A stretch of 64,000 bases of DNA from Erinaceus europaeus. Its lineage: Eukaryota > Chordata > Mammalia > Eulipotyphla > Erinaceidae. The notes under the pieces were generated by a model. The model was given only the letters and a program-made list of their open reading frames with translations, did not search any database and was not told the DNA's origin. The stretch lies in the NCBI RefSeq assembly GCF_950295315.1, contig NW_026647180.1, forward strand, positions 62,001 to 126,000, read 5' to 3'. Positions 1 to 10,530 of the stretch are shown in pieces (the first letter of the stretch is position 1; every line of letters begins with the position of its first letter). The translations under genes were made by a program, and so were the position numbers.

Positions 1-336
1 CATTGTAACACTCCTTGGCCCTTGGTCACTTTTCTTTTTTTCAGATGTAAAGACACAGAAGAGGGAGAGGTTTTTGCCCTGAGGCTTGCACTGGGAACTA
101 GCAGCTGCCCAGTGTGTGTTACCAGACTAGGAAACTTGTGGTGCCTGTCCATGTGGAGAGTCTCCTGGATGAGTTCCTTATCGAGCATATTTCGCTCGGT
201 CCCTTGGAACTGCATATAGCTAATGATTTGGAGACATTACTCCTTTGGACAATTCTTTTCCTGATGCACAGTTTCTCTCCAGGTTTTAGCAATCAACTGA
301 ATGTCATATCGAATAAATTGTAGAAAATGACTACAT

Positions 337-411
<75 letters not shown>

Positions 412-650
412 ACAAGTAGATGTGCTAGAGACCAGAACAGCTCTAGATTAGGGTAGTAAAGTGGATACACCTGGCCCTTCTGAGCCACAGTCATGAGAGA
501 CATCTCACAGAGCCATATCGTTTATCACTCTATAAACCCCTTCAGCACAAACTGCCGCTGCCAAGTCGTCTACTTCCCTCTTGCTCATTTTGTCCACCGA
601 GTCCTATCCAATAACTGTAAATCAAAGAAGAAATAGACATAGTGCAGTTC
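1..650 (+). repeat. Array run 1: module B, start of C
   Basis: The window opens inside module B, a few bases upstream of its pyrimidine-rich acceptor-like site (about 30-44). B continues to about 480 and contains a (TC)n(TA)n tract at 340-408. Module C starts near 480 and stops at about 650, where the phrase that normally continues into 'gcacacagg' joins instead to the 'catccccattta' part of module H. This C-to-H join marks a deletion or unequal exchange. Confidence 0.8.
340..408 (+). repeat. (CT)n(AT)n microsatellite in B
   Basis: About 32 bp of CT followed by about 18 AT repeats, at the conserved position in B. Confidence 0.95.
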
Positions 651-1439
651 CCTCCTATATCATCCCCATTTATTTGAATATTTATTTAGTCCTATATTAC
701 ATGAGGGGTCATTTCTCCTGCTTGATAGATTTTTCTCTTATAATTGAAGGGAAGTTTACACTCACAATACATTTCTTGTCGTAAATATTACACACATATG
801 GTGAAGGATGGGGTTGTCTGGGGTCTGTGGACATGAGACTGCTGCCTTACAATCTCTACAACCCAGGATTGAACCTGTCATGTATGAATACAATGTAGGA
901 GGTTTTTGACTTCTGGTCTCTTTCCAACTCTTCTATTTCTCTTCTTGCCTTCTCTGTCTCTGACTCTCACATACTCTCACTCACTCTGTCTGCACTCATT
1001 AATATTTTACTTATATATTATTTTACTGACAGGCCCAGATATACAAAGAGAGTCACCAGGGCACTGCTGAGCTATGGCTTGTTTTGTTGGCGATTTCACC
1101 TAGGTTTCTGGTGCCTCAGCTTTGTAAGTCTCTCTGGCACAAGCCATACTCTGTCTTCTCATAGCCATGCCAGTATCCCTCCTAGTTGATAATAAAGATA
1201 CACATACATATATGTACATATATATATACATATATATATATATATCAGTTATTTTTAGAATTTTTGACAATTTTATTTTATCTTAATGCAGAATTACCGC
1301 ATTTATAACAGCCTCCTTATTCATAAATAATTGGTCACATAGTTGGAGCATGATTCACTACAATTTTAAATGAGAAACATTCCAGGAGCATTTCCAATAG
1401 CCTTTCTATCAGTATACTTATTGTAATTATCTTTAATTT

Positions 1440-1725
1440 TTTTTAATATTTTATTTTATTTATTTATTGCCTTTTGTTGCCCTTGTTGTTTTATTGTTGT
1501 AGTTATTATTGTTGTTGTCGTTGTTGTTGGTTAGGACAGAGAGAAATGGAGAGTGGAGGGGAAGAAAGAGAGGAGGAGAGAAAGATAGACACCTGCAGAC
1601 CAGCTTTACTGCCTGTGAAGCGACTCCCCTGCAGGTGGGGAGCTGGGACAGGAACCGGGATCCTTATGCCGGTCCTTGTGCTTTGCGCCACCTGCACTTA
1701 ACCCACTGCGCTACAGCCCGACTCC
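1440..1725 (-). mobile_element. Young tRNA-derived SINE, hedgehog type
   Basis: Read on the minus strand, the element starts with GGGAGTCGGGCTGTAGCGCA, an A-box-like tRNA head. A degenerate B box (GGTTCCTGTCC) follows, then a CTGCAGG-containing body, a pyrimidine-rich stretch, a CAA/CAACAA-rich region and an A/T-rich tail. From memory this is the tRNA-derived SINE family common in Erinaceus. It is far better preserved than the fossil SINEs in the units and is the only such copy here, so it inserted after the array formed. Its tail lies at about 1440-1470 and its head ends at 1725. In other copies of module H the flanks are contiguous ('attatc' followed by 'atagcacag'), and I see no clear target-site duplication. 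Confidence 0.85.
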
Positions 1726-2309
1726 CATAGCACAGAACTTACCTCCATTTTCTAGTTTAAGCTTCAATACGTATGCATTTCTTTTCATTCTCGGTAACTC
1801 TTAATTTGCCTGGACCCAGAAGTGTCAGGGAATTTTTGAAGCAGCCCTCTGTTTCTCAGCAGATGTTTTCTATATTTCTGCTGTAATCAGGTCTTCCTGT
1901 GGTCTTTGTTTTTATTTTTTTCAAATCCTCCGAGATCATCCCCATTTATTTGCATATTTATTTATTTATTTATTTATTTAGTCCAATATCACATTAGGGG
2001 TCATTTATTCTGCCTGATAGATTTTCTCTTATAATTGAAGGGAACTTCTGACACACAATACATTTCCTTTTGCAGATACTACACACTACTACTACTACTG
2101 CACTGTTTTTGACAGTGAAATCCATGCACAATGGATTAGTATTGCATGGCTCTAGAGAATGCTCTCTATTTAACCTACAAAGTTTCTAAACTCCAAAATA
2201 TTTATTCTGTTCTTTCTTGTGGGATGAATGCTTTACAGTCAACAGTTACATGTAATAGTGGGCAAGGGGGTAATTTTTCCCACTTTCCCTGTATTTCTGT
2301 ACATCAATT

Positions 2310-2494
2310 GTAACTTTCTTATTGAGGAGAAGGAAACAGTCATAAATTGATAGAGCAGGGCCCAAGCAGGAAAAGAGACAGAGAGACAGCTGCAGCTCTG
2401 ATTTGCCACTAGCCCAGCTTTTCCCTAGCTGGGTAAGTAGTGACCAGGGGCTCAAAATGGGGTACTGGGCTTCCACATAGTTCTCTGGCATTCT
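2310..2494 (-). mobile_element. Fossil SINE in module I, copy 1
   Basis: On the minus strand it reads as a decayed tRNA-type SINE: a B-box-like TTTTGAGCCCCTGG, a CACC/CAGC stretch, CAGCTGCAGCTGTCTCTCTG, a pyrimidine-rich body, then CTCAATAAG. The order matches hedgehog SINEs, with about one difference every few bases from the consensus I remember. It was present before the array amplified, since it recurs at the same place in every I module. Confidence 0.6.
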
Positions 2495-2904
2495 TGCTTA
2501 GCCAGAATCTGGGCTAGCTGGCTTACCCTAACCAGCTAGGTTCTGTGTACATTAGTTGCAGTTGGGGTTGGCTACCTTGACACCCATTCTCTGAGACTAC
2601 TACAGGTGAGCTCTGAACACAAACAGACACACAGAGAGAGAGAGACCGACACACACACATTACTGTCAGGTCTGGTAGTACAGCATATGGTGAAAGCTGG
2701 GGCAGTTTGGGGTCTGTGGGCTTGAGAGCTGCTGCCTTACAATCTCTACAAGCCAGGTTTGAAAATGTCATCAATGAAACAGTGTAGGAGGTTTTTGAAT
2801 TCTGGTCTCCTTCCAACTCATCTATTTCTCTTCTTGCCTTCTCTGTCCCTAACTCTCCCATGCTCTCACACACTCTGTCTTCACTCATGGTACTCAAAGC
2901 TGCT

Positions 2905-3290
2905 GGCCTATCACTGACTAGGGGCACTGACCCTCCTGGGCGTGTCCAAGCACACTGGCAAATGAGATTGGTGGCAGGGGTTCTGAGCGTGGCCTAGGAC
3001 TCTGGCCTATCAGAGCCAGGCTGGCACCCTGTGTGCAGGCCTTCTGAAGGAAGCCCGCCAATGAGAGCTAAGAGCTGCACTTAAAAGGCTGGGCATGCTT
3101 CCAGGAAGTGCGAAGAAGGGTTCAGGATAGGGCGCTGCCTTGCAGAAGCTGTACAGTGCGCATGTGTATAACTCCGTTTGTGCCTGTGCCTCTGCAGATG
3201 TGTGCGTGTGTGTGACTATGAGAGTGTGTGTTTGTGTGGGTGTATGTGTGTGAGGGAGGGAGAGAGAGAGAGAACAGAATCACTGTGGCA
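2905..3290 (+). promoter_or_regulatory. Promoter-like module A, copy 1
   Basis: A GC-richer block with a GCGTGGCC GT/CACCC-type box, a CCAAT box at 3058-3062 and a TATA-like TTAAAAGG at 3081-3088, about 20 bp apart. An Ets-like AGGAAGTG follows, then a (GT)n/(GA)n tract at about 3200-3275. The order CCAAT, TATA-like box, transcribed-type leader looks like an RNA polymerase II promoter pointing into module B. No transcript is known to me, so activity is inference. Confidence 0.45.
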
Positions 3291-5101
3291 CACGTGATTA
3301 TGTGCAAAACACTTTGCACATTCTGATTTACAGCTCAATATGACACCATTATAGCTCTCCTTGGCCACTGGCCACTTTTCTTTTTTTAGGATGTAAAAAC
3401 ACTGAAGAGGGAGAGTTTTTTGCCGTGAGGCTTGCACTGGGAACTAGCAGCTGCCCTGTGTGTGTTGCCAGACTAGGAAACTTGTGAGCCTGTCCATGTG
3501 TCTCCTGTATGAGTTCCTACTCTTGCCTTTTTTACTCAGTCCTGTTGGAGCTGCATATAGCTAATGATTTGGAGATTTTACTCCTTTGGACAATTATTTT
3601 CCTGATGAACAGTTTCCCTCCAGGTTTTAGCAATCAATTGTTTGAATGTCATATCGAACCATTGTAGAAAATGACTACATCAGTATCTACCTCTCTCTAT
3701 ATATATATGTAACATGTAGAGGTCTGAAAATATTTTTAGCTAGAGTGCTGCACAGCTCTGGATTAGGGTAGTAAAGAGGATACACCTGGTCCTTCTGAGA
3801 CACAGTCATGAGAGACATCTCAAAGAGCCATTCTTGTACCTCTTATCACTCTCAAATCTCTCTCAGCACAAACTAACGGTGCCAAATCATCTACTTCCCA
3901 CATGCTATTTTTGTCCACCGAGTCCTATCCAAAAACTGTAAATCAAAGAAGAAATACACATAGTGCAGTTCCCTGCACACAGGACAGTTTGAGGCTGGAC
4001 CAGGGAGATGCAATACGCCAGCCTGCATCTTGGCTGGAGCATCACTAAGACTACTTCCAAATTGGAGAGGCAAGGGCAGTTTTGGAGAGTGGGCTGCAGG
4101 CCAAGTGTTGCTTCTCAGAGTGGGCTAAGACCTAGATGTTCTAAGTGTAACCTTTCCTCACAAACATAAAATAACAATGCCTCTTGTAAGAAGTATGCAT
4201 GGGCATGGAGGGTTTGTCTTCAGCGCTCTGGCACTGATCAACACAGGGACAGAATTTCAGTCCTTTTCTGTCTCTGTCATCCTGTCTCTCTGACTGTCTC
4301 TACCTGCCTTCTTCACTGGGCACTTATGGAAGTCAGTGCATGCATCATGAACTCAGACTTCCTGGTGTTGAATTTTTCCTTTCTTTGCCCTTTGGATTAT
4401 TCAGTCTCCTGCATATGGCGTAGTACATTGGGTAACTGAGGAGACAGCGATCCTGCTGCAAGTAACAGGCATATGTACATCTCCATCAGCAGCTGTCCAG
4501 GCCCTCTGTGCTTCACTCTCATCATCCAGTGCCCTGAGGCTGACACTCAGCCTAAATGCAGCCCTCCTCAATTTCCTGCACCGCATCCTTGTCTTTATTC
4601 CATGAGAGCCCAGGTCAAGAGAAGTGAAACTCTATCCCCCTATCACACACATTGTGCTTTCCCTCTATTGGGCCGAATGTAAAGGATCTGTGGTATTGAT
4701 GGCCACACCATTATCCAGATTTTCCACGCAAAACGGAAGCTTCCAATGTTCTGAAAGAGGGTGATTGGATGGCTGTGAAAAGTCTTTTCGAAATGCCTCA
4801 TGGAGTTTCAAATCCTTTTGAAACCTGAAGTTCGTTCTTGTATCAAGGGAATATTCTCACCTCTGGCCAGAATGCCCTCCCAACTAGGAGCACAGCTATC
4901 CTGGGATCAGGAGGTCTGCCAGCCTGCTAGCTCCTGGAGGGATTCCTGAGTTTGTCCTCAGGTCCCAAGTGGTAGCAGGTGTTCCCAATTGCCTTTATTA
5001 GCAACAGCCAGGCCCTCAGGTGAGGGGCGGGGCTGTGATCTCCACTGGAAACTCCTAATTCAGCCAATGGAGGCATCCATCTTCCTTTTGTCTCTCCATA
5101 G

Positions 5102-5277
5102 CAAGGGCCCTGGGAGTTTGTGATTCCTGCAAGCAGAGCGACTTTGTATGCGACACTCATGCATGCCTACTTCTGGGAATCTCTCTGAGTTTGATGTGTG
5201 GACACCAGGACACCATGTTCAGGGGTTGTGAGGCCACAGGAGTAATTGCCTTAGCCGGACCCAAAGGGGAGGTGTAA
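5102..5277 (+). other. Exon-like block E, open frame (copy 1)
   Basis: A pyrimidine-rich tract and AG (5100-5101) precede a block that is open for 57 codons from 5104 to a TAA at 5275-5277. The predicted peptide is cysteine-rich near its start (VCDSCKQSDF), has a hydrophobic stretch (CLLLGISLSL) and ends PKGEV. I do not recognise it. It lies about 40 bp downstream of a GC box and CCAAT box. Only 3 of about 11 full-length copies keep this frame. Those at 5.1 and 41.9 kb end at the same TAA and the one at 7.6 kb ends earlier at a TAG. That argues against selection for a protein. Confidence 0.25.
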
Positions 5278-6171
5278 GTGATCGGGTTCATCCACTATTG
5301 TTTGGTCAAACATAGTTCCAATCTATGTTGAGACACAGCTCTTTCTGCGTTTTTTCTGGTAATCTGCTGTCCACTGAGAAGTGGACTGGGAGCCTGGAGG
5401 CTGAATATGCAGCCAAACATGACTGGACATGGTCCTGCCCCTGAATTCTGAGGGGTGCCCCAGCTTCCACCGTTGGCAGTGTTTGGATGATACATAGTGA
5501 GTCATGGGATTGAATAGGGAACTAAGGAGATTTAGACATGAGAGTCCCTTTTTATATGCATTCTTGCTTAGCTAGAATCTGGGCTAGCAGGCTTGCCCTG
5601 ACCAGCTAGGTTCTCTGAACATAAGTTGCAGGTGAGGCTGGCTACCTTGCCACCCATGCTCTGAGACTACTACAGGTGAGCTCTGAGCTCACACAGATAC
5701 ACACAGACAGACAGACACACACATTACTGTCAGGTCAGGTAGTACAGCATATGATGAAGGCTGGGGCTGTCTGGGGTCTGTGGGCATGAGAGCTGATGCC
5801 ATACAATCTCTACAAGCCAGGTTTGAACCTGTCATCTATGAACACAGTGTAGCAGGATTTTGAATTCTGACACACTGAAGAGGGAGAGGTTTTTGCCCTG
5901 AGGCTTGCACTGGGAACAAGCAGCTGCCCTGTGTGTGTTGCAGGACTAGGAAACTTGTGGTGCCTGTCCATGTGGAGAGTCTCCTGGATGAATTCCTTCA
6001 CGAAACTATTTCGATCAGTCCTGTTGGAGCTGCATATAGCTAATGATTTGGAGATTTTACGCCTTTTGATAATTTTTTCCTGATGCACAGTTTCTCTCCA
6101 GGTTTTAGCAATCAATTGTCTGAATGTCATATCGAATCCATTGAAGAAAATGACTACATCACTGTCTCGAT

Positions 6172-6186
6172 CCCTCTCTCTCTCTC

Positions 6187-6233
<47 letters not shown>
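6172..6233 (+). repeat. (TC)n(TA)n microsatellite in B
   Basis: Short TC tract followed by about 21 TA repeats. Confidence 0.95.
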
Positions 6234-6235
<2 letters not shown>

Positions 6236-7617
6236 CATGTAGAGGTCTCAAAATATATTTTAGCTAGAGACCTGCACAGCTCTGGATTAGGGTAGTAAAG
6301 TGGATACACCTAGCCCTTCTGTACCACAGTCATGAGAGACATCTCACAGAGATATATCGTTTATCACTCTACAAATCTCTCTCAGCACAAACTACTGCTG
6401 CCAAATCATCTACTTCCCTCTTGCTCATTTTGTCCACAGTCCTATTCCAAAACTGTAAATCAAAGAACAAATAGAAATAGTGCAGTTCCCTGCACACAGG
6501 ACAGGCAGAGGCTGGACCAGGGAGATGCAATACGCCAACCTGCATCTTGGCTGGAGCATCACTAAGACTACTTCCAATTTGGAGAGGTGGGGGCAGTATT
6601 GGAGAGTGGGCTGCCAGCCAAGTGTTGCTTCTCAGAGTGGCTAAGACCTAGATGTTCTAAGTGTTACCTTTCCTCAAAAACAAAAAATATCAATGCCACT
6701 TGTAAGAAGTATGCATGTGCATGGAGGGTTTGTCTTCAGAGCTCTGGCACTGATCAACACAGGGCCAGAATTTCAGTCCTTTTCTGTATCTGTCAATCTG
6801 TCTCTCTGACTGTCTCTATGTGCCTTCTTCCCTGGACCCTTCTTCGAAGTCAGTGTATGCATCGTGAACTCAGTCTTCCTGGTGTTGAAATTATCCTTTC
6901 TTTGCCCTTTGGATTACTTAGTCTTGTGCATATGGCGTAGTACAGAGGGGAACTGAGGAGACAGAGTTGCTGCTGCAGGTTCCAGGAATATGCACATCTC
7001 CAGCTGCAGTTGTCTAGGCCCTCTGTGCTTGACTCTCATTCTCCAGGGCCCTGTGGCTGACACTCAGCCTAAATTCAGCCCCCCTCAATTTCCTGCACCG
7101 CATCCTTGTCCTTATTCCATGAGAGCCCAGGTGAAGAGAAGTGAAACTCTACCACACTGGCACACACATTGTGCTTTCCCTCTATTGGTCCGAATGTAAA
7201 GGATCTGTGGTACAGATGGCCACAACAGTGTCCAGATTTTCCACGCAAAACAGAAGCTTCCAGGGTTCAGAAAGATGGTGTTTTGATGGTTGTGAAATGT
7301 CTTTTCCAAGTGCCTCATGGGGATTCAAATCTTTTTGAAACCTGAAGTTATTTCTTGTATTTAGGCAATATTCTCACCTCTGGCTCAAAGGCACTATCAA
7401 CTAGAGCACAGCTATCCCAGGGTTAGGAGGTCTGCCAGCCTGCTAGCTCCTGGAGGGATTCCTGTGTATGTCCTCAGGCCCCAAGTGGTAACAGGTGTTT
7501 CCAATTGCCTTTATTAGCAGCAGCCAGGCCCTCAGGTGAGGTTCTGGCCTGTGATCTCCACTGGAAGCTCTTAATTCAGCCAATGGAGGCATCCATTTTC
7601 TTTTTGTCTCTCCATAG

Positions 7618-7787
7618 CAAGAGCCTGGAGAGTTTGTGCTTCTTGCAAGCAGAGCGACTTTTTATGGGACACTCATGCATGCCTACTTCTGGGAATCTCT
7701 CTGAGTGTGATGTGTGGACACCAGGAAACCATGATCAGGGATTGTGACGCCACAGTAGCAATTGCCTTAGCCGGAACCATAGGGTAG
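7618..7787 (+). other. Exon-like block E, open frame (copy 2)
   Basis: The acceptor-like AG is at 7616-7617. The frame is open from 7620 for 55 codons and ends at TAG 7785-7787. It shares CKQSDF and CLLLGISLSV with the copy at 5.1 kb. Function unknown; see that entry. Confidence 0.25.
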
Positions 7788-10412
7788 GTGTAAGGGGCCG
7801 GATTCATCCTCTATTGTTTGGTCAAACACAGTTCCCATCTATGTTAAAACACAGCTCTTTCTGGGCTGGTAATCTGCTGCCCTGAGCAGTGGACTGAGAT
7901 TCTGGAGGCAGAATAGGCAGCCAAACGTAACTGGACAGGCTCATGACCCTGAATTCCGAGTTGTGCCCCAGCTTACCCCATTGTCAGTGTTTGGATGATA
8001 GTGAGGCATGAGATTGAATCGGGAACTCAGGAGAGGGAGACATGAGAGTACCTTTGCATATGCATTCTTGCTTAGCCAGAATCTGGGATAGTTGGCTTGC
8101 CCTGTCCAGCTAGGTTCTCTGTACATAAGTTGCATGTGAGGCTGGCTACCTTGACACCCATGCCTTGAGACTACTATAGGTGAGCTCTGAGCACACACAG
8201 ACACACACAGACAGACTGACACACACTCACACACACATTACTTTCAGGTCTGGTAGTACAGCATATGGTGAAGGCTGGGGCTGTATGTGGTCTCTGGGCA
8301 TGAGAGCTGCTGCCTTACAATCTCTACAAGCCAGGATTGAACCTGTCATCAATGAACACAGTGTAGGAGGTTTTTGAATTCTGGTCTCTTTCCAACTCAT
8401 CTATTTCTCTTCTCGCCTACTCTGTCTCTAACTCTCACACACTCTGTATTCACTCATTGATATTTCACTAACATACTTATTTTACTGACAGGGCCAGATA
8501 TACAAAGAGAGTTACCAGAGCACTGATGAGCTCTGGATTGTTTAGTTGGTAATATCACGAAGGCTACTGAAGCCACAGCTTTGTAAGTCTCTATGACACA
8601 AGCCATATTCTGTCTCCTCTTGTTGATGGCAGTATATCTCAATCTTTGTAATAAACATATACATATATATATATATATATAATTTATATAATCGTCGACC
8701 TATGTAAGTGATCTTTATCAGAATTAATACATTTATACAGCTTCCTTTTTCATTAATAATTGTCCACCTAGTTGGAGCAGGATTCAATACAATTATAAAT
8801 AATAGAACCTTCCAGTAGCATTTCTAATAGCATTTCTATCAGCATCCTTATTGTAATTATCATAGTACAGAACTTGCCTCCTTTCTCTAGTGTAAGCATC
8901 AGTACATATGAGTATCTTTTCATTCTCCTGAAATCTTAATTTCCCTGGAATTTTTGAAGCAGCCCAATGTTTCTCAGCAGATAGTTTCCATTTTCTGCTG
9001 TAATCAGGTCTTCTTGTTGTTTTTGTTTTTATTTTTCATTTTTTTCAAATCCTCCTATATCATCCCCATTTATTTGCATATTTATTTAGTCCTATAATAC
9101 ATGAGGGGTAATTTCTTCTGCTTGATAGATTTTTCTTTTATTATTGAAGGGAAGTTTACACTCACAATACATTTCGTGTCGTAAATACTAAACACATATG
9201 GGGAAGGCTGGTGTGGTCTGGGGTCTGTGGACATGAGACTGCGGCCATACAATCTCTACAACCCTGTAGGTTTGAACCTGTCATGTATGAACACAGTGTG
9301 GGAGGTTTTTGACTTCTGGTCTCTTTCCCACTCTTCTATTTCTCATCTTGCCTTTTCTGTCTCTGACTCTCAGAGGCTCTCACTCTGTCTGCACTCATTA
9401 ATATTTTACTTATATACTTATTTTACTGACAGGCCCTGATATTCAAAGAGAGTCACCAGGGCACTGCTGAGCTCTGGCTTGTTTTGTTGGTGATTTCACC
9501 TAGGTTTCTGGACCCTCAGCTTTGTAAGTCTCTCTGGCACAAGCCGTACTCTGTCTCCTCATAGCCATGCCAGTATCCCTCAGAGTCTATAATAAAGATA
9601 CACTTACATATATGTACATATATATACATATATACATATATATATAAGTCATTTTTAGAATTGTCGACCTTTTTATTTGATCTTAATGCAGAATAACCAC
9701 ATTTATAACAGCCTCTTTATTCATAAATAATTGGTCATATAGTTGGAGCAGGATTCACTACAATTATAAATTATAAACCTTCCAGGAGCATTTCCAATAG
9801 ACTTTTTATCAGGATCCTCATTGTAATTTTTATAGCACAGGACTTGCCTCCATTTTCTTGTGTAAGCTACAATACGTATGCCTTTCTTTTCATTCTCGGG
9901 AATTCTTAATTTGCCTGGACCCTGAAGTGTCAGGGAAGTTTTGAAGCAGCCCTCTGTTTCTCAGCAGACATTTTCTATATTTCTGCTGTAATCAGGTCTT
10001 CCTGTGGTATTTGTTTTTATTATTTTCAAATCCTCCTAGATCATCCCCATTTATTTACATATTTATTTATTTATTTAGTCCCATATCACATGAGGGATCA
10101 TTTCTTCTGCGTGATAGATTTTCTCTTATAATTGAATGGAACTTTTGACACACGATACATTTCCTTTTGCAGATACTACACACTACTACAACTACTACTG
10201 CACTGTTTTTGACAATGGCATCCAATGCACAATGGATTAGTATTGCATGGCTCTAAAGAATGTTCACTATTTAACCTACAATGTTTTTAACCTCACAAAT
10301 ATTTATTCTGTTCTTTCTTGGGGGATGAATGCTTTACAGTCAACAGTTACATGTAATAGTGGGCATGGGGGTAATATTTCCCACTTTCCATGTATTTCTG
10401 TACATCATTTGC

Positions 10413-10530
10413 AACTTTCTTACTGAGGAGAAGGAAACAGTCATAAACTGAGAGAGCAGGGCCCAAGCAGGAAGAAAGACAGAGAGACAGCTGCAGTTCT
10501 GATTTGACATTAGCCCAGCTTTTCCCTAGT
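10413..10530 (-). mobile_element. Fossil SINE in module I, truncated
   Basis: The pyrimidine-rich 3' part of the I-module SINE is present. The tRNA-like head is missing because the module stops at 'cttttccctag' and joins module J at about 10530. Confidence 0.5.

Larger units (their letters stand above)
650..2905 (+). repeat. Array run 2: H-G-H(SINE)-I-F tail-G head
   Basis: The order is H tail (650-790), G (790-1190), H (1190-2095, split by a young SINE), I (2095-2500), the tail of F with its CA tract (2500-2690) and the head of G (2690-2905). The same order with the same G-to-A join recurs at about 28400-30375 without the young SINE, so the two are a segmental duplication older than that insertion. 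Confidence 0.8.
2905..5868 (+). repeat. Array run 3: A-B-C-D-E-F-G head
   Basis: This is the most complete unit with promoter-like module A. Approximate boundaries: A 2905-3290, B 3290-3835, C 3835-4590, D 4590-5100, E 5102-5277, F 5278-5740, G head 5740-5868. G stops after 'gaattctg' and joins directly to the middle of the next B ('acactgaagaggg'). The same G-to-B join is seen at 34622 and 59285. Confidence 0.8.
5868..10530 (+). repeat. Array run 4: B-C-D-E-F-G-H-G-H-I
   Basis: B is 5'-truncated (5868-6330). It is followed by C to 7110, D to 7612, E 7618-7787, F to about 8260, G to 8650, H to 9195, a second G to 9590, a second H to 10165 and a truncated I to 10530. The double H-G / H-I extension distinguishes this long form from the short 3 kb unit. 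A second long form lies at 21755-26720. Confidence 0.8.

Noticed and set aside
1440..1725. A functional tRNA gene in the SINE head
   Set aside because: The head is tRNA-derived but lacks a foldable cloverleaf with a matched acceptor stem and is followed by a SINE body and tail.
2523..2927. 134-codon minus-strand frame
   Set aside because: It crosses the F tail, CA tract and G head, has no conserved start or end between copies, and is cysteine/valine-rich only because of the CA repeat.
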